From the NCBI GenBank assembly GCA_012295275.1, contig CM022672.1, positions 2,089,943 through 2,153,942 of the forward strand: DNA of 64,000 nucleotides. Direction: 5' to 3'. Shown one piece after another: positions 23,733 through 35,264 of the stretch; the stretch's first letter is position 1; each line of letters opens with the position of its first letter. Under the pieces are notes generated by a model that saw only the letters and a program-made list of their open reading frames with translations, was not told where the DNA came from and ran no database searches. This DNA is from Chrysomallon squamiferum (taxonomy: Eukaryota; Mollusca; Gastropoda; Neomphalida; Peltospiridae). The position numbers and the translations under genes were made by a program.

Positions 23733-24109
23733 TAAACTTTAAAAAAAAATTTTTTTTCCTTTCTATATCAGTGACTGGTATAATCATAGTTGAATATTGT
23801 GATTCTTGTCTTGAAAAATTAATCCATAAAAATTATAACAAAAATTGACGATAACAAATATAATAACAAACTCATATCTAACCTGCTAACATGCTAACTC
23901 ACCCTTTTCTAATTTTCTAAAACACTCATCAACTCTTTTCTGTTCTACAAATATACTATTGTCTATAACGCTGTATTTTTTTTTATGAGAGAAAGAAATA
24001 CAAAACCCTATTATAACACTTTGTATACTGCTTCTAATAAATAAGCAAACTGTTTTACTTTCACATCATTACAGACAGTTAGGAAAAACATCTACCAATG
24101 CCTCTGACA
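23733..24109. other. Non-coding sequence
   Basis: AT-rich. Contains another phrase of CTAACCTGCTAACATGCTAA type at 23879, reminiscent of the repeat at 7.9-8.1 kb. Confidence 0.4.
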
Positions 24110-24165
24110 CTCCAGTCACAAGAGCTCTGACTGGAACGGAAAATAACCCTAGCAGGCGTAATCCT
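24110..24165 (-). mobile_element. SINE family A fragment
   Basis: GAGCTCTGACTGGAACGGAA followed by AATAACCCTAGCAGGCG matches the minus-strand reading of the SINE family A centre, where the usual word is ACTGGCTGGAACGAGAAATA. Confidence 0.5.
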
Positions 24166-24589
24166 ATCATTCATTTGTCATTCAGAAAAAAAACGGCCTG
24201 AAAGTAAGCCACAGAAGTCTGCTACAGAAGGCCAATTGCTATTACTTGTATCAGTTTAATTATCTTGTTTTCACTGTTGTTTAATAAGTGAATATTTGTT
24301 TGGCTGTTAATGTGCGGATGTTTGTATCTGATCAGTGTCAAAGTTGCGCATTGTTTGAGAGCTGATAAAGGAAAAAAACTAGTTATTCATGGCAGAGTTT
24401 ATCACCTCTTCTGTTATTATTGGATTAATCCAACTGATTATGACCACACTTCAATATGTTTAGTGACAGAACCAAACACCTGTTGTTGTTTGTTGTGTTA
24501 AATGAATCACTGTTCAGTATTAGTTGGAAAAAATATACATTTTATCTATTTCTGGCTGGTTTTTATTATTATTAGTTGGACTGTATTGA
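24166..24589. other. Non-coding sequence
   Basis: A 63-codon frame at 24310-24501 is open but unrecognised. No splice or start evidence supports it. Confidence 0.35.
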
Positions 24590-24590
24590 A

Positions 24591-24622
<32 letters not shown>

Positions 24623-24626
24623 ATAC

Positions 24627-24680
<54 letters not shown>
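24590..24680 (+). repeat. (TA)n-(CA/CAGA)-(GA)n compound microsatellite
   Basis: A TA run at about 24592-24612, a short ACACATACATACAGACAG transition, then a GA run at about 24630-24679. Confidence 0.97.
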
Positions 24681-24681
<1 letters not shown>

Positions 24682-25004
24682 AATTACATTATTTAATTTA
24701 TTTTATTAATAATTTTATTACTAATTTTATTTATCTAAATATTAAGATAGCTACTTTTAAATTCAAACAACATTTTTTTATATATGCTGAAATTTACATG
24801 TTTTTTTACACCTTAATTATTATCAGACTGCAGTCTGGCTGATTTGGGCTCAGTTTTCAATACGATTGTGTGTACATTCTAACATATACATTTTCTTTTC
24901 TTTGTTTATAATACAAGTGCTGTAGGTCTTTTATTTTTTAGTATTATTATTTTTATTTATTTAATTCTTGTTTTGATTGTATGTAATTCTTGTTTTGTGT
25001 TCTG

Positions 25005-25007
<3 letters not shown>
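24681..25007. other. Non-coding sequence
   Basis: AT-rich sequence between two microsatellites. Nothing is supported. Confidence 0.4.

Positions 25008-25079
<72 letters not shown>
25008..25079 (+). repeat. (TG)n-(TA)n compound microsatellite
   Basis: A TG run at about 25009-25047 passes through TATGTGTA into a TA run ending near 25078. Confidence 0.97.
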
Positions 25080-25080
<1 letters not shown>

Positions 25081-25354
25081 TTAAATATATGTATATGCAT
25101 ATTGTCAAACTGCATTCAGTTCATCCATCACATCGTTAGCCTGATTAAAAATTAAACACAGAGATATCAGGTAACAGGCTGATACCTGGAACATGTTCAT
25201 GCCAAGCTGAAAACTGATACATTTAATTCATTATGTCATCCACATTACTGTATCAAGCATTCACATCTAAGCAAGCATGTAAAGATATGGTGCATGAATT
25301 AAGACTTAATTCAGCATAAATACGAAATTTGTGTCATATTACGACATTAATAAT

Positions 25355-25358
25355 GATC

Positions 25359-25389
<31 letters not shown>

Positions 25390-25393
25390 TAAC

Positions 25394-25449
<56 letters not shown>
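25355..25449 (+). repeat. (AAT)n trinucleotide microsatellite
   Basis: Around 30 AAT units with two AAC interruptions. The poly-Ile frame across it is an artefact. Confidence 0.97.
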
Positions 25450-25889
25450 AGCTTGATAACAGTATGGGAAAAAACTGTCAGGTTATTGATTCTAAATTAG
25501 TTATCCCTCTCTGCCAGATCAAAGGCACCAAAGATCCCTAGGCAACATAAAATGTTCATATGTGGCTTCAGTTTGTGACAGTTATGTTCTATATCAAATA
25601 ACTCTTTAATATTTAGATGTATAGGTATGTTTCTTCTACACTTAAAAAGGAATTAAAAAGGATCTAAAACGAATGAAAAAAAGAAAAAGAAACCTGAAAA
25701 AAGAATGTAAACATTAAAAAAAAGTATCTGATAGATGATTGTATTATTTGTAACTGCTAAAGCTGAAATGAACATTCAAATACTGATGTACATAAAATCT
25801 AGAATCGTGGTTTGACAGTTTTATTGAATTATGCTAGTGACAGTATGATTGAAAACTGTTTTACAGCTTTTCATTGATCATATATCTTT
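25450..25889. other. Non-coding sequence
   Basis: AT-rich, with no supported feature. Confidence 0.4.
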
Positions 25890-26790
25890 ATGTTCACACC
25901 TTGTATCCATACATTTAATCATATCTCTAACTAACATTTCTATAGATTTATTACTTTTATCATAGTTCAGATTCACACTTCATTTACATTTACAAACTGG
26001 TTCCCATAGAACTTACATTTATTTGTAGATTTTATCATACAGTAAAAATAAGGCTTATAGTCAGCATTTGTTCTTTTTAACCTTACAGATTAATATAGTT
26101 TACATTTTAAATTTTACCTTATTTAAAGTTACAAAATGTACATTTACAAATTTTAATCATCTTTTAAAAACATACTTTACATAGTAGACATTTGTAATTT
26201 TTACCACACTTCAGTTCAAACTTTATGTAGTTTATACTTTTGTAATATTTACCATACTTTAAACTTACACACATTATGCAGTTTATGTTTGCAATGTTTA
26301 CCACACTCATACAGTTTACCTTTGTAAGTTTTACTGTTCATCTTTGTAAGTTTTACAGTTCATCTTCTTTATTAATTTACTTTAGCATATCAGGATAGGT
26401 CATTGTAGAAATGTCATCCTTACATGATTTATGTTTGTAAGATCTGTTTATGCTGTTTACATTCTCATATATTTATAAACACATTTTGTCTAGCTTGCAT
26501 TGACAAGTTCTGTTTAATATAAATGTATGTAGATTATATTTGTAAGTTCTGATTACTTGTAATTTGCTATTAATAACTGTGTTTTTAGAATTTTAATTTT
26601 CTTTATTTTTTCATTTTGTTAACATTTATGGAATGATTTGTTTCTTCATTGCATTTATATTTTTCAGTTAATGTACTTTACATTTTAAAGTTTTGTGTTT
26701 AAACAGTCTACATTTTACAGATTTAGTTTATCTAGCTTATCTGTTCATGTTCTTTTACATAGTTTGAGTTCTGTTTGTACTTATGCAGTA
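25890..26790 (+). repeat. Decayed tandem repeat of TTTGTAATTTTTACC type
   Basis: ATTTGTAATTTTTACCACAC, TTTTGTAATATTTACCATAC, TTTGCAATGTTTACCACACT and TTTGTAAGTTTTACTGTTC succeed one another at about 50-60 bp between 26180 and 26360. Looser variants containing TACATTTACA and GTTTACATT spread to both sides. The edges are approximate. Confidence 0.65.
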
Positions 26791-28683
26791 TATGTCTATA
26801 GTGAGACAAAAACAAATTATCAAAATGTACACGTATTTGATTAAAATAGATTTTATTTATTTTCGATATCACTTCTGGCTAAAACACAGATTTAGTATCA
26901 GTACTGAGTAAGTTAAAAATTGTTTATTATCTAGTTTAATTAACTGTAATTTATATTCATAGACTATATCAATATAATCCTTGAATATCAATGTTCGTTC
27001 CTCAATCAAATTTTATATCTGGAAAGAATAGCTTGTTAATATCAGTTTCATCTTGTATAATATTGGAAAACCCATTGTTTAATATTAATAGCTTATTCTA
27101 GCCACTATTCTCTACTTTACATGTATGAAGCATTTCTTTGCCACGACTGGCAATACATTAATTGTAATGAACTTGAAGAATAATGATTTGTTAGGCTGTC
27201 CTTGATCTGTGATGACTCTAGCTAATCCAGCTTTTCTGTGCAATGACTGAAACTTAATATTGCTAAAAAGCTGTAATAATTAATATAATTCATCTCTATG
27301 ACGTTTGTTGTTGGTGATAACAGTATGTTTTACTGTTACTGCCCAACAAATGACTGGTCGTTTGTATGTAACTGTATAGACATCATTAAAAATTGTTAGC
27401 ATTTGCAGAGATCTTGTTCTGTCTCTTGTTTATATTAACTTGTTTCAGTTTGTTTTTAAAGGTTTTATAAACAATTTTTGATTTAATTTCAGAAAGTGTC
27501 GACCCTGATTTCGGATATCTGGTTCATTCATTTGTTACTGTCAGCAAATTTTTATTTACTTTTTTTTTAAGAAGACGTTGCTAATAGTTTTTAATTTAAT
27601 AATCACAAAAAACTGTCAAGTTTTTTGGATAAGATCTTGGTTAATCTGTTAATTTGTATTAACTGCTTTTTAAATTATTCATGAGTACTTAAGTACCTGT
27701 ATTCAATTTGTTTTAGAATATTCAATTAATTGTTTTAATTAATTCTAAATATTATAGTAACAGTAATTAATTTTTTCATGAGTATTTCAGGAACTGTTTT
27801 TAATTTGTTCAGGATATCGTTTTATTTGAATTAGTACATTTACTTTCATTATAAACCTATTAATTGGTATTAATTTTTTTTCAAAAACATAAGCATATAT
27901 AATTATCACAAAGTAAATGGTAGAATAGGATTAATTTCAAACAGAATATCGGTTTAGTTTTGTAGGTCAATAGCTACAGCACTAAAATCTTGTAAAAGAA
28001 AATCTCTAACAGCAAGACTCATCAACACTATTATCTATTAGCAGCAAGTTTTTTTTTTAAATGCTGTTTCAAAAAACAGAAACAGAATATTGATAGCTCT
28101 CTGTGGGGATCTGTCTGGAATAGGATATATTACAATAGAATCCCTAATCCTGTGATCTGTACGAGCCTGAAGCAAATGTCTGATATTTAGAACTTTCTCT
28201 CTGAGCATTATTCCTCAGATGAGAGGAGAGGACAGTAAATTATGTTTATTATTGACCTGTAATAATTTACACCAGTTTACACTTTGGAATATGGCTGACT
28301 AAATAGTATGGATGAAGTACTTTTTAACATGAGACAATTGTTCAAGTACGTGAGTTATGGGTACCATCTGTGACTGAGTTAGAATTGTGCTCAAGACAGA
28401 TGGAGAACAAGGCTGTAAAGTTTTTTTTATCAGTTCTTAAAGGACATTATAGTCTGTTAACATAAAAACTTATTGTGAACAATAAACAAGAAAATTAGAA
28501 ACTTAAAGCACCAAATTATGTCCAAATCAGCTAAATTGCCAGCCTGCTAATAAACTCCTGGAACCAATAAAAACTGTGTACACTCGTTATTGATACTTGT
28601 TTATAGCAGTCACAGCTTCAAAAATCTATCATTAATATCGATGGAATCTGTACAACTAATGTTTACCAGTTAATACATGAACA
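26791..28683. other. Long non-coding stretch
   Basis: AT-rich sequence with no open frame of interest. Phrases such as TTTTTAATTTGTTCAGGATATCG and TTTCAGGAACTGTTTTTAATTTG between 27480 and 27850 suggest another very old tandem repeat that I cannot delimit. Confidence 0.4.
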
Positions 28684-28810
28684 AGTAGGACTTTGATAAC
28701 CAGCCTTGTTAAACAGTTGTCTTTGAGACTGGCAGATTCTTGGTTCATGTCCCAGGACTGACTTCTGCCTGGTTTTGCTCTGAAATGATCATCTAGGTCA
28801 TCAAAACTGG
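28684..28810 (+). mobile_element. tRNA-like SINE fragment
   Basis: AACCAGCCTTGTTAAACAGT is followed by GAGACTGGCAGATTC and a B-box-like TTGGTTCATGTCCCAGG, in tRNA order. The 3-prime part (CTGACTTCTGCCTGG) is not assigned with confidence to either SINE family. Confidence 0.5.
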
Positions 28811-29089
28811 GCTGGATTTAGATGTCTATTTGTTATGTGTTAACAGAGAATAAGGAAATACAGCAGGTGAGGCTGTAAGCTATATCATGTTTACCTTGTA
28901 CTTAAATCAGGCTCTGCTTTAGTAGCAAGAAAAACAAGGCTTCTGAAATGTTTCCCATAAAAGATGTGCTCAAGTCACCAATAGATGTGAACACGTTACA
29001 GATTTATGTGGTTCTACGAGTGTTTTTGAACAGACTACACACTTCTCTGTTACTTTTTTTTTCTATTTTTAAAGTGTTTTTGTCACAAA
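28811..29089. other. Non-coding sequence
   Basis: No supported feature. Confidence 0.4.
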
Positions 29090-29200
29090 TAACCATCCAT
29101 TTGGTGTAATGAACTGCTTACCTCCTCCAGGCTTTCCTGGCCCAGTCTCAGTACTGGCGCCCAGTGTTTCCTTAGGGTGTTAGTTGTGTGTTTTTGTTTT
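29090..29200 (+). mobile_element. tRNA-derived SINE fragment (family B)
   Basis: A-box-like TTGGTGTAATGAACTGC, then CTGGCCCAGTCTCAG at the B-box position and GTACTGGCGCCCAGTGTTT, the last close to the body of the copy at 672-815. Confidence 0.55.
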
Positions 29201-29389
29201 TTTTGTTTTTGGTTGATAACACTGCCCACAGGATTATCATCAGTTTAGTAATCCCACTTAAACATGTTACATTAGCTCTCAGTGCTATTTCTGAGTCTTT
29301 TTATCCACATCCCTAATTAGAGTTCTCTTAATGCTCTGTGCACTGATTTGGTTTCTTTCCTTTTGGCTTCACTGTCTAGTTCTCAAGTG
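29201..29389. other. Non-coding sequence
   Basis: No supported feature. Confidence 0.4.
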
Positions 29390-29810
29390 TATTTTGACAG
29401 TCTATTAATATCTCATACATATAAATAATGGCTCTCTTGTTTTCGGTGGGACACAGTTAGATGTGATGAATTACTTCCAGTTCATTGTGGTAGATGTGTC
29501 TTGTTGTACACATTTCTTTAAAGGTCTTTTTCTGAAGGTTTGTCTGGTCCTGAAGTGTTTATTACGTCTATGTAAATAATGATTTTCTTGTTTACAGTGT
29601 GACATGGTTTTTACTAAATAAATTACTTCTTGTTCATGATGGCAAATGACTTGTTGGCGAGAGTACTTTTTATGAAGTTTAATATGTTTTGTCCTGAAAT
29701 AGAGTCTGACTGGATATTTACAAACATCTATGTAAATAATGATTCTCTTGTTTAGAAAGTGTCATAATTTTATTAAATAAGATACTCCTCATTGTAGATG
29801 TGTCTTGTTC
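29390..29810 (+). repeat. Tandem repeat, about 155-bp unit, nearly three copies
   Basis: ATAAATAATGGCTCTCTTGT (29421), GTAAATAATGATTTTCTTGT (29572) and GTAAATAATGATTCTCTTGT (29732) are 151 and 160 bp apart. Copies also share a GTGACATGGTTTTTACTAAAT-like segment, GATGTGTCTTGTT and a GTCCTGAA-containing segment. Fainter relatives (TATATAAATAACCATTGTAA near 30450) may extend the array to about 30700. Confidence 0.8.
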
Positions 29811-31918
29811 AAAGAAGCTTACCTTAAAGGTATTTTTTTTTTTTGAAGTTAATTATGCTTTCTCTAATTCCAATGTATATATTAATACAGTTAATAAAAG
29901 TAATGCTTCAACAAAAAAAAAGAAAAAAGAAAAAGAAAACGAAAAAATAAAAAAAATAAACAGCTATGTCCAGAGCATTATGAAAAGTCTTCTACTACAA
30001 ATTTAACTGGTTGTTTAGAATTTTCATCATCTTGTTCTTGATTTTATCCTACAATATATTTTTAGGTCTTTTCTGACTTTGACAGGCTAGTAATATCAAC
30101 ATACACACACACATAAGTACAAGCACACAGACACACACACACACACATATAGTTTCGACATTTTCACATTTCTAAATCTATCCAGTATAAACCTGTCTTA
30201 TTGGCTGAACTTTTACTGAAATGGATTTTTTACATCGTTTTAAAAATAATTTGTCTAGCTAGTGAAATCACATATATAATGAATAATAACAATAATTCTA
30301 TGACCTGGCACAGTTATACTGAAAGGCTGTGCTAAAACGGTCCATTACAAATCTATTGAGTTGGTCGAAATGTCACCAGCCTCTTGTTATGAAGTGTATT
30401 TTGTAGATCTTGTCTTGAAGTGTGTTTTCATAGACTAGTAGCCTGGTTTATATAAATAACCATTGTAAAACGTGACGCAAAGATATCAGAAAGTTTATCT
30501 ATGATACTCCACTAAATCTGACCAAAACAGATTCATCCTGTTCTTGGAACATTCTTGGAAATGTTCTGAAAGGAACTCTTTTGATTTACCAATATGTAAA
30601 TAAATGATGAGTGTACATTATAAAAATAACCAGCAGTACTACATACTAAACTTGTCCAGTATAAATCCATCTTGCTGATACAGATTTTGTTGCTGAACAA
30701 ATATGTCTGGGTGAATCACAAAAGAGTTTGAGATGTTTTTCAGTTGTGAAAACGGATGGGATGACTACAGTTAATGAGTGTGGGAGATCCAATCTTAACT
30801 AGCAAGTAGCTGACAAAGCTCAAGTCAGAGACAAGTTTTACACAGGACAAGAAAAACCCAGTCAAATCTTGATTTAGGACTCTTAAGACCAATGAACAGG
30901 GTTTTCTGTTTTCTTGTGTCTCATTCTGCTTGCTTGTCTTTTGTGTGTCTGTTAAGTGTGTGTATTTCTTTCTTGGTTTATGTACGTGAGTTTCTGCATG
31001 CTTGTTTGTATGAGTTTGTGTGTTTGCATTATTGTGTGTATATATGTTTTTATGTGGGTATGTGTATGTATGTATATTAATAGATAACATGTTGCACTGC
31101 CATATAACAAGTCACAGAAACATAACATTTTCAAAATGTGGAATTTTACTTTAAAAAATAATTTTGTATTTACTGCATTTGTGCTAAAATACCTCTAAAT
31201 AACCACACAATAAAAGCTTGCTAATATCATTAGAATTCTTTCTTACTTCACTTTATACTCTTCATTTCATTTTCACTTGTTTCTTTTACAATAGTACTGG
31301 CTCTCTGAATTTTAACAGTACATTTATGTATTTTTGTTACAGCACTGACTCACAGTTTTACACACACACATACACATAGATATTTTTATAATCCATTTTT
31401 ACAATGGTTTTGGATTTCTAAATTGTAACAGTAATAGTAAATTTATATATCTTATAAATACCAGTACTGTGTTACAGAGCAATACAACTCAATGATGTAT
31501 ACACTCTTTTATTTATTCTGTTGGAAATTTGAAACTTCTGATTTTGATGCTGAAATGACATCAGCCTGAATTCATCAATAGATAATGTCAGTGAACACTT
31601 TCATTTCTTGTTTGTCATATCTCCACATAATCATACCACTCTAGATTGTTGAGTTTCTTTTTTATATTTTTTATTTTTTTATTTTTATTTTTTTATGTGG
31701 ATGTATGGTTGTGTGATTTAAGTGGTTGAATTATTATCAAATGTAAGTACATATAGATTCTTCACTATTGTTTTGTAATTTTATTATTTTTGATTGACTT
31801 TGGGTACAATATTGAATTGTGTAATATGGTGATGCATGATGTTAAGGAGTAAAAGTAACTTTTTGGAAATTAAATAACATTTGTTGTTGTTACTTCAAAT
31901 GGGCTAGGTTTTAGGTTA
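29811..31918. other. Non-coding stretch with short microsatellites
   Basis: Contains an A-rich patch (29910-29960), CA repeats at 30098-30150, and TG-rich sequence at 30950-31080 with overlapping unreal frames on both strands. No gene, RNA or transposon domain is recognised. Confidence 0.45.
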
Positions 31919-32034
31919 TTGTGTGTGTATGTATGTGTGTGAGTGTGTGTGTTTGTGTTTGTATGTGTGTATGTTTGTGTTTGTAACACACACATGTATG
32001 TATATGTCTTTGTACACACACACACACACACACC
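31919..32034 (+). repeat. TG-rich then CA-rich inverted microsatellite pair
   Basis: TG repeats (31920-31985) are followed by CA repeats (ACACACACATG near 31987 and a clean CA run at 32014-32033). The halves are complementary and could form a hairpin. Confidence 0.85.
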
Positions 32035-33309
32035 TGCTGAAAACTGCAGAATCAGGATTTTGTCCTATAGCAAATATATATCATGAATTGGGGCCATTAG
32101 TCTTCGATGTGCATTTACACTCACATTGTTCTAAAGTGTTCCTGCTTTTATATATCTATTTTTTTATTGTATAATGCTGGTAGAAAGTATAAACTTATCA
32201 CAGTGGAGGTTAAGAAAGAAATAATTGCAAAACATGAGAGTGGTGTTCTTGCGTCTGACATCACATTTTTATTGTATAATGTACAATTTGGTTTACAAAC
32301 TGAGTTCTGGAATGAATTCAGTTTGTAACCCGAGGTTCCACTGTACATGTATATATATGTATATGTATATATTTCTCCTATGCTTTATGTTGTAATGCTG
32401 GTATTAGTAAGGAAATATATGACCATCTGCAGCCTGACATCACACTACATTACAATAATTTTATTTTATTTTCATTTTGTTGTTGTGTATGTTTTGTTAA
32501 TGACTTAGAAATAAGTGCAGTGAATATAACTGTTAAACAAAGTATGATTCTTATATGGTCCACAAGCTGACCCACCTAAGAAATAGACCCACCCACCCCT
32601 CCCTTCAAATCATTTGGGCAAATAAATGATAGCACAGTTTGAAAGTATTCCTGGTATGATGCTCAAATTTAATTCACCATCAAACCTTCTAAATACTCCA
32701 GGTGCAAATTTTTTTATTTTCTAGGCCTCTTTTGAATGTCAGCTTCTGGACTTTTTGTTTTGAAAATTGAAGAAAGAAGATAATGAACCTACAATTATAA
32801 AATTATCTTTTATTGAACATGAACCAACCTGCTGCTAAAGCCATTGTTTTTACTGAAATTACTTTAACTTTTTCTTTCATTTTGTTTTTTTGTTTTACAA
32901 ACAAATTATCTTGTATCTGATTTCCTTTTCTGTTATTATCTCTTTTTCTTTTCTTAATTTATCTTTGAAAATACTTTTTTAATTTTTGGGGAAAATTGAT
33001 AAAATCTCTGATTGCACCTGTGTTTAAATACTTACTTTTGCTTTCATCCTTTGAGGGATTCTTCAGATCATTTCTAATCTGCACACTTTGAATTAGTTTT
33101 TCCTTCTGCCATTGCCTTATCTCAAACTGTAGGAGATAAAGAAGGGATATAAAAATAAAAATAAAGAGCTGTGATTTTGGTTAGTGTACCTAGATGTATG
33201 AAAGAGCTACTTACTGAAATAGCAGTGTCGTGCAATCCTAGAAAAATGTATTAAAAAAATATATATTAAGTTGGTACTAAGAGAAAGGAAAAATATTTAG
33301 AATAAATTT
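32035..33309. other. Non-coding sequence
   Basis: Two similar phrases, TTTATTGTATAATGCTGGTA (32161) and TTTATTGTATAATGTACAAT (32266), sit about 105 bp apart, suggesting a small local duplication. Open frames on both strands at 32107-32348 overlap each other and are not called. Confidence 0.4.
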
Positions 33310-33316
33310 AAATTTA

Positions 33317-33356
<40 letters not shown>

Positions 33357-33358
33357 GT
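33310..33358 (+). repeat. (AAT)n microsatellite
   Basis: About 14 AAT units at 33317-33357, preceded by AAATTTAAATTTAAAT. Confidence 0.95.
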
Positions 33359-33369
33359 AGCAATAATTC

Positions 33370-33645
33370 TTGTAAAGTAAAATGAAAAATAGAAGAAATA
33401 ATGAAAGAAAGAAAAAGAAGAAAAAAAAAAAAGGAGGAACGGAAGAAGAAAAATGTAGGAAATTAGAAGGAAAAAAGAATGAAATAAGAAAATACAGAAA
33501 TTGGAAAGAACAAATTAAAAACTGAAAATAAAGGAGAAAACAAAATAAAAGAGAAAAATATAAAAAAAAAAAAAAAAAAAACCCAACTATTTAAAGAAGT
33601 ATAAAAAGATAAAATTTGGTAGAAATAACAGGAAATTATTCTGTG

Positions 33646-33681
<36 letters not shown>

Positions 33682-33740
33682 CAGCAAAGAAAAAAAATGT
33701 GTAACATGTAACATTTCCCGTGTAGAAAAAAAAAAAAAAA
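33370..33740 (+). repeat. Polypurine tract of about 370 bp
   Basis: The plus strand is almost entirely A and G with very few pyrimidines. It includes poly(A) runs at 33559-33580, 33643-33679 and 33725-33740, and GAAAGAAAGAAAAAGAAG-like text. Phe-rich minus-strand frames are artefacts. Long purine-pyrimidine asymmetry permits triplex structures. Confidence 0.9.
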
Positions 33741-34200
33741 TAACATATAACATATTTTTTATTAAATATAAAATACAATGCTGTGAGCATTTTATTTAAC
33801 GTTAGAAATCTCATACACAGCTGATAAAATCCCATGCAATGGACAGTTTCTTTCTGTACATATTGATTTTTTTTAAAAGCATGTTAAGATTTGGTCACCA
33901 GTGTTGATAGGCAGTGTGTTTTTCCTCTTATGTGAAAAAGAAAATTTGTACAGAGTGCAAGATACACTCCAGTTTTATGTTGGTAGTTAAGGTAACAAAA
34001 CTTTTAGATGAATTATGTTAGATGTATCATTATTAACAACTTAGATTTTTTGCCACATTTTATTGCTTTCCCATCTTCTGTTTGTTCTGGGTTTTTTTTA
34101 AAAACCTAAATTAAATTGTATTTTCCTGTAGTTACCACTGTAAAGGCTACTTTCAGAAAAGGTTCTGTCTGAAAGTTGGCGAGTTATGTTACATGTTAGT
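33741..34200. other. Non-coding sequence
   Basis: No supported feature. Confidence 0.4.
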
Positions 34201-34208
34201 GTCAAAGA

Positions 34209-34403
34209 ATGGATGAGATGTGTAAAAGCGATGGAGCAAATGGAAGTTTGGATTTTGTAAGACTTGGAAATGTGAAATATGTCAGTTTGAAATGTGAAGA
34301 AAATGCACAGTTAATTTCATTTGCCTTTCACGAAATCTCACTATATCCTGACATGCCTTACCTCACTGAGAGGTGTTTAGTGGAAGAAATTACTTCTCAG
34401 TAG
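34209..34403 (+). CDS. Candidate small ORF, 64 codons, unrecognised
   Basis: The product would have mixed, protein-like composition (Met-Asp-Glu-Met-Cys start, several Glu, Leu, Ser, two Pro and three Cys) with no low-complexity run. The ATG has a favourable context (A at -3, G at +4). An in-frame stop lies just upstream at 34197-34199, so an upstream exon would have to join within a few bases, where TTAG at 34196-34199 is a weak acceptor. No signal peptide, membrane segment or domain is recognised. A chance ORF is the more likely explanation. Confidence 0.12.
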   Translation: MDEMCKSDGANGSLDFVRLGNVKYVSLKCEENAQLISFAFHEISLYPDMPYLTERCLVEEITSQ

Positions 34404-34471
34404 TTTTGTTTCCTAGACTGAACCTTGAAATTACTGAATATGAATTTGAAATGTGTTGTGGTTGTGTATAT

Positions 34472-34493
34472 ATGTGTGTGTGTGTGTGTGTGT
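34472..34493 (+). repeat. (TG)n microsatellite
   Basis: Short, clean TG run. Confidence 0.9.
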
Positions 34494-35264
34494 TAGAATT
34501 TGAAATATAGTCACACTTACATATAAAAACTGTATATCTGTTTTTTCAAGATATGTTGAAACATATAAATAATTTTTTTTTAAATTTTATAAATGAGTTT
34601 TGAGTCACGAAACAAATTGTTAAATATTAACAACTGTTTAATGTATAGCAAATTTAAAGTTTTTAACTAAAACACTAAAACACATGTAAGAACAGGAGTT
34701 TGATATATAGTAAAACGTGTGTAAACTATATATCAGGTGGAAATATAATAAGACTAAAAAAAATGTTAAGTGTATGTGTGTGTATTTGAAAAATATTAAT
34801 ACAGATATATGTTTAAAGTAAATAAAATGTATGAATGAAAAATTTATGTATAGATTTGAAATATGTTTAAAAACACTGTGTTGAATGTAACTTAAAGGTA
34901 GGTGCACCTTTCTGTTATGGTAAAGTTTAGACGTATACCATCAAAGTGTATACTCAGCTGTATCAAAACTCCTGTCAGAATGAGGAAAATTCTATTTTGC
35001 AATGATTTACTCACCCTGACATGTTTTTTTCTACTTTCTTTTATTTATGCATTAATATAACAATAAACGAAAACCTCTCAGGCTCTATGTATCTTAAAAG
35101 ATGCGTTTGTTTTTATACTTTATTATTAGTAAAGACTGATCATCACAAATAAATAGAATAATAAGTTGAATTTATTCTTAAGCTTTACAAGTTTACATTC
35201 TAAGTACACTTTAAAGATAATAAAAATAATAGAAACAATAACAACAAGAATATTTGTTAATTCA
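34494..35264. other. Non-coding sequence
   Basis: AT-rich. ATATAGTAAAACGTGTGTAA-like phrases between 34640 and 34880 look like an old tandem repeat. Confidence 0.4.
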
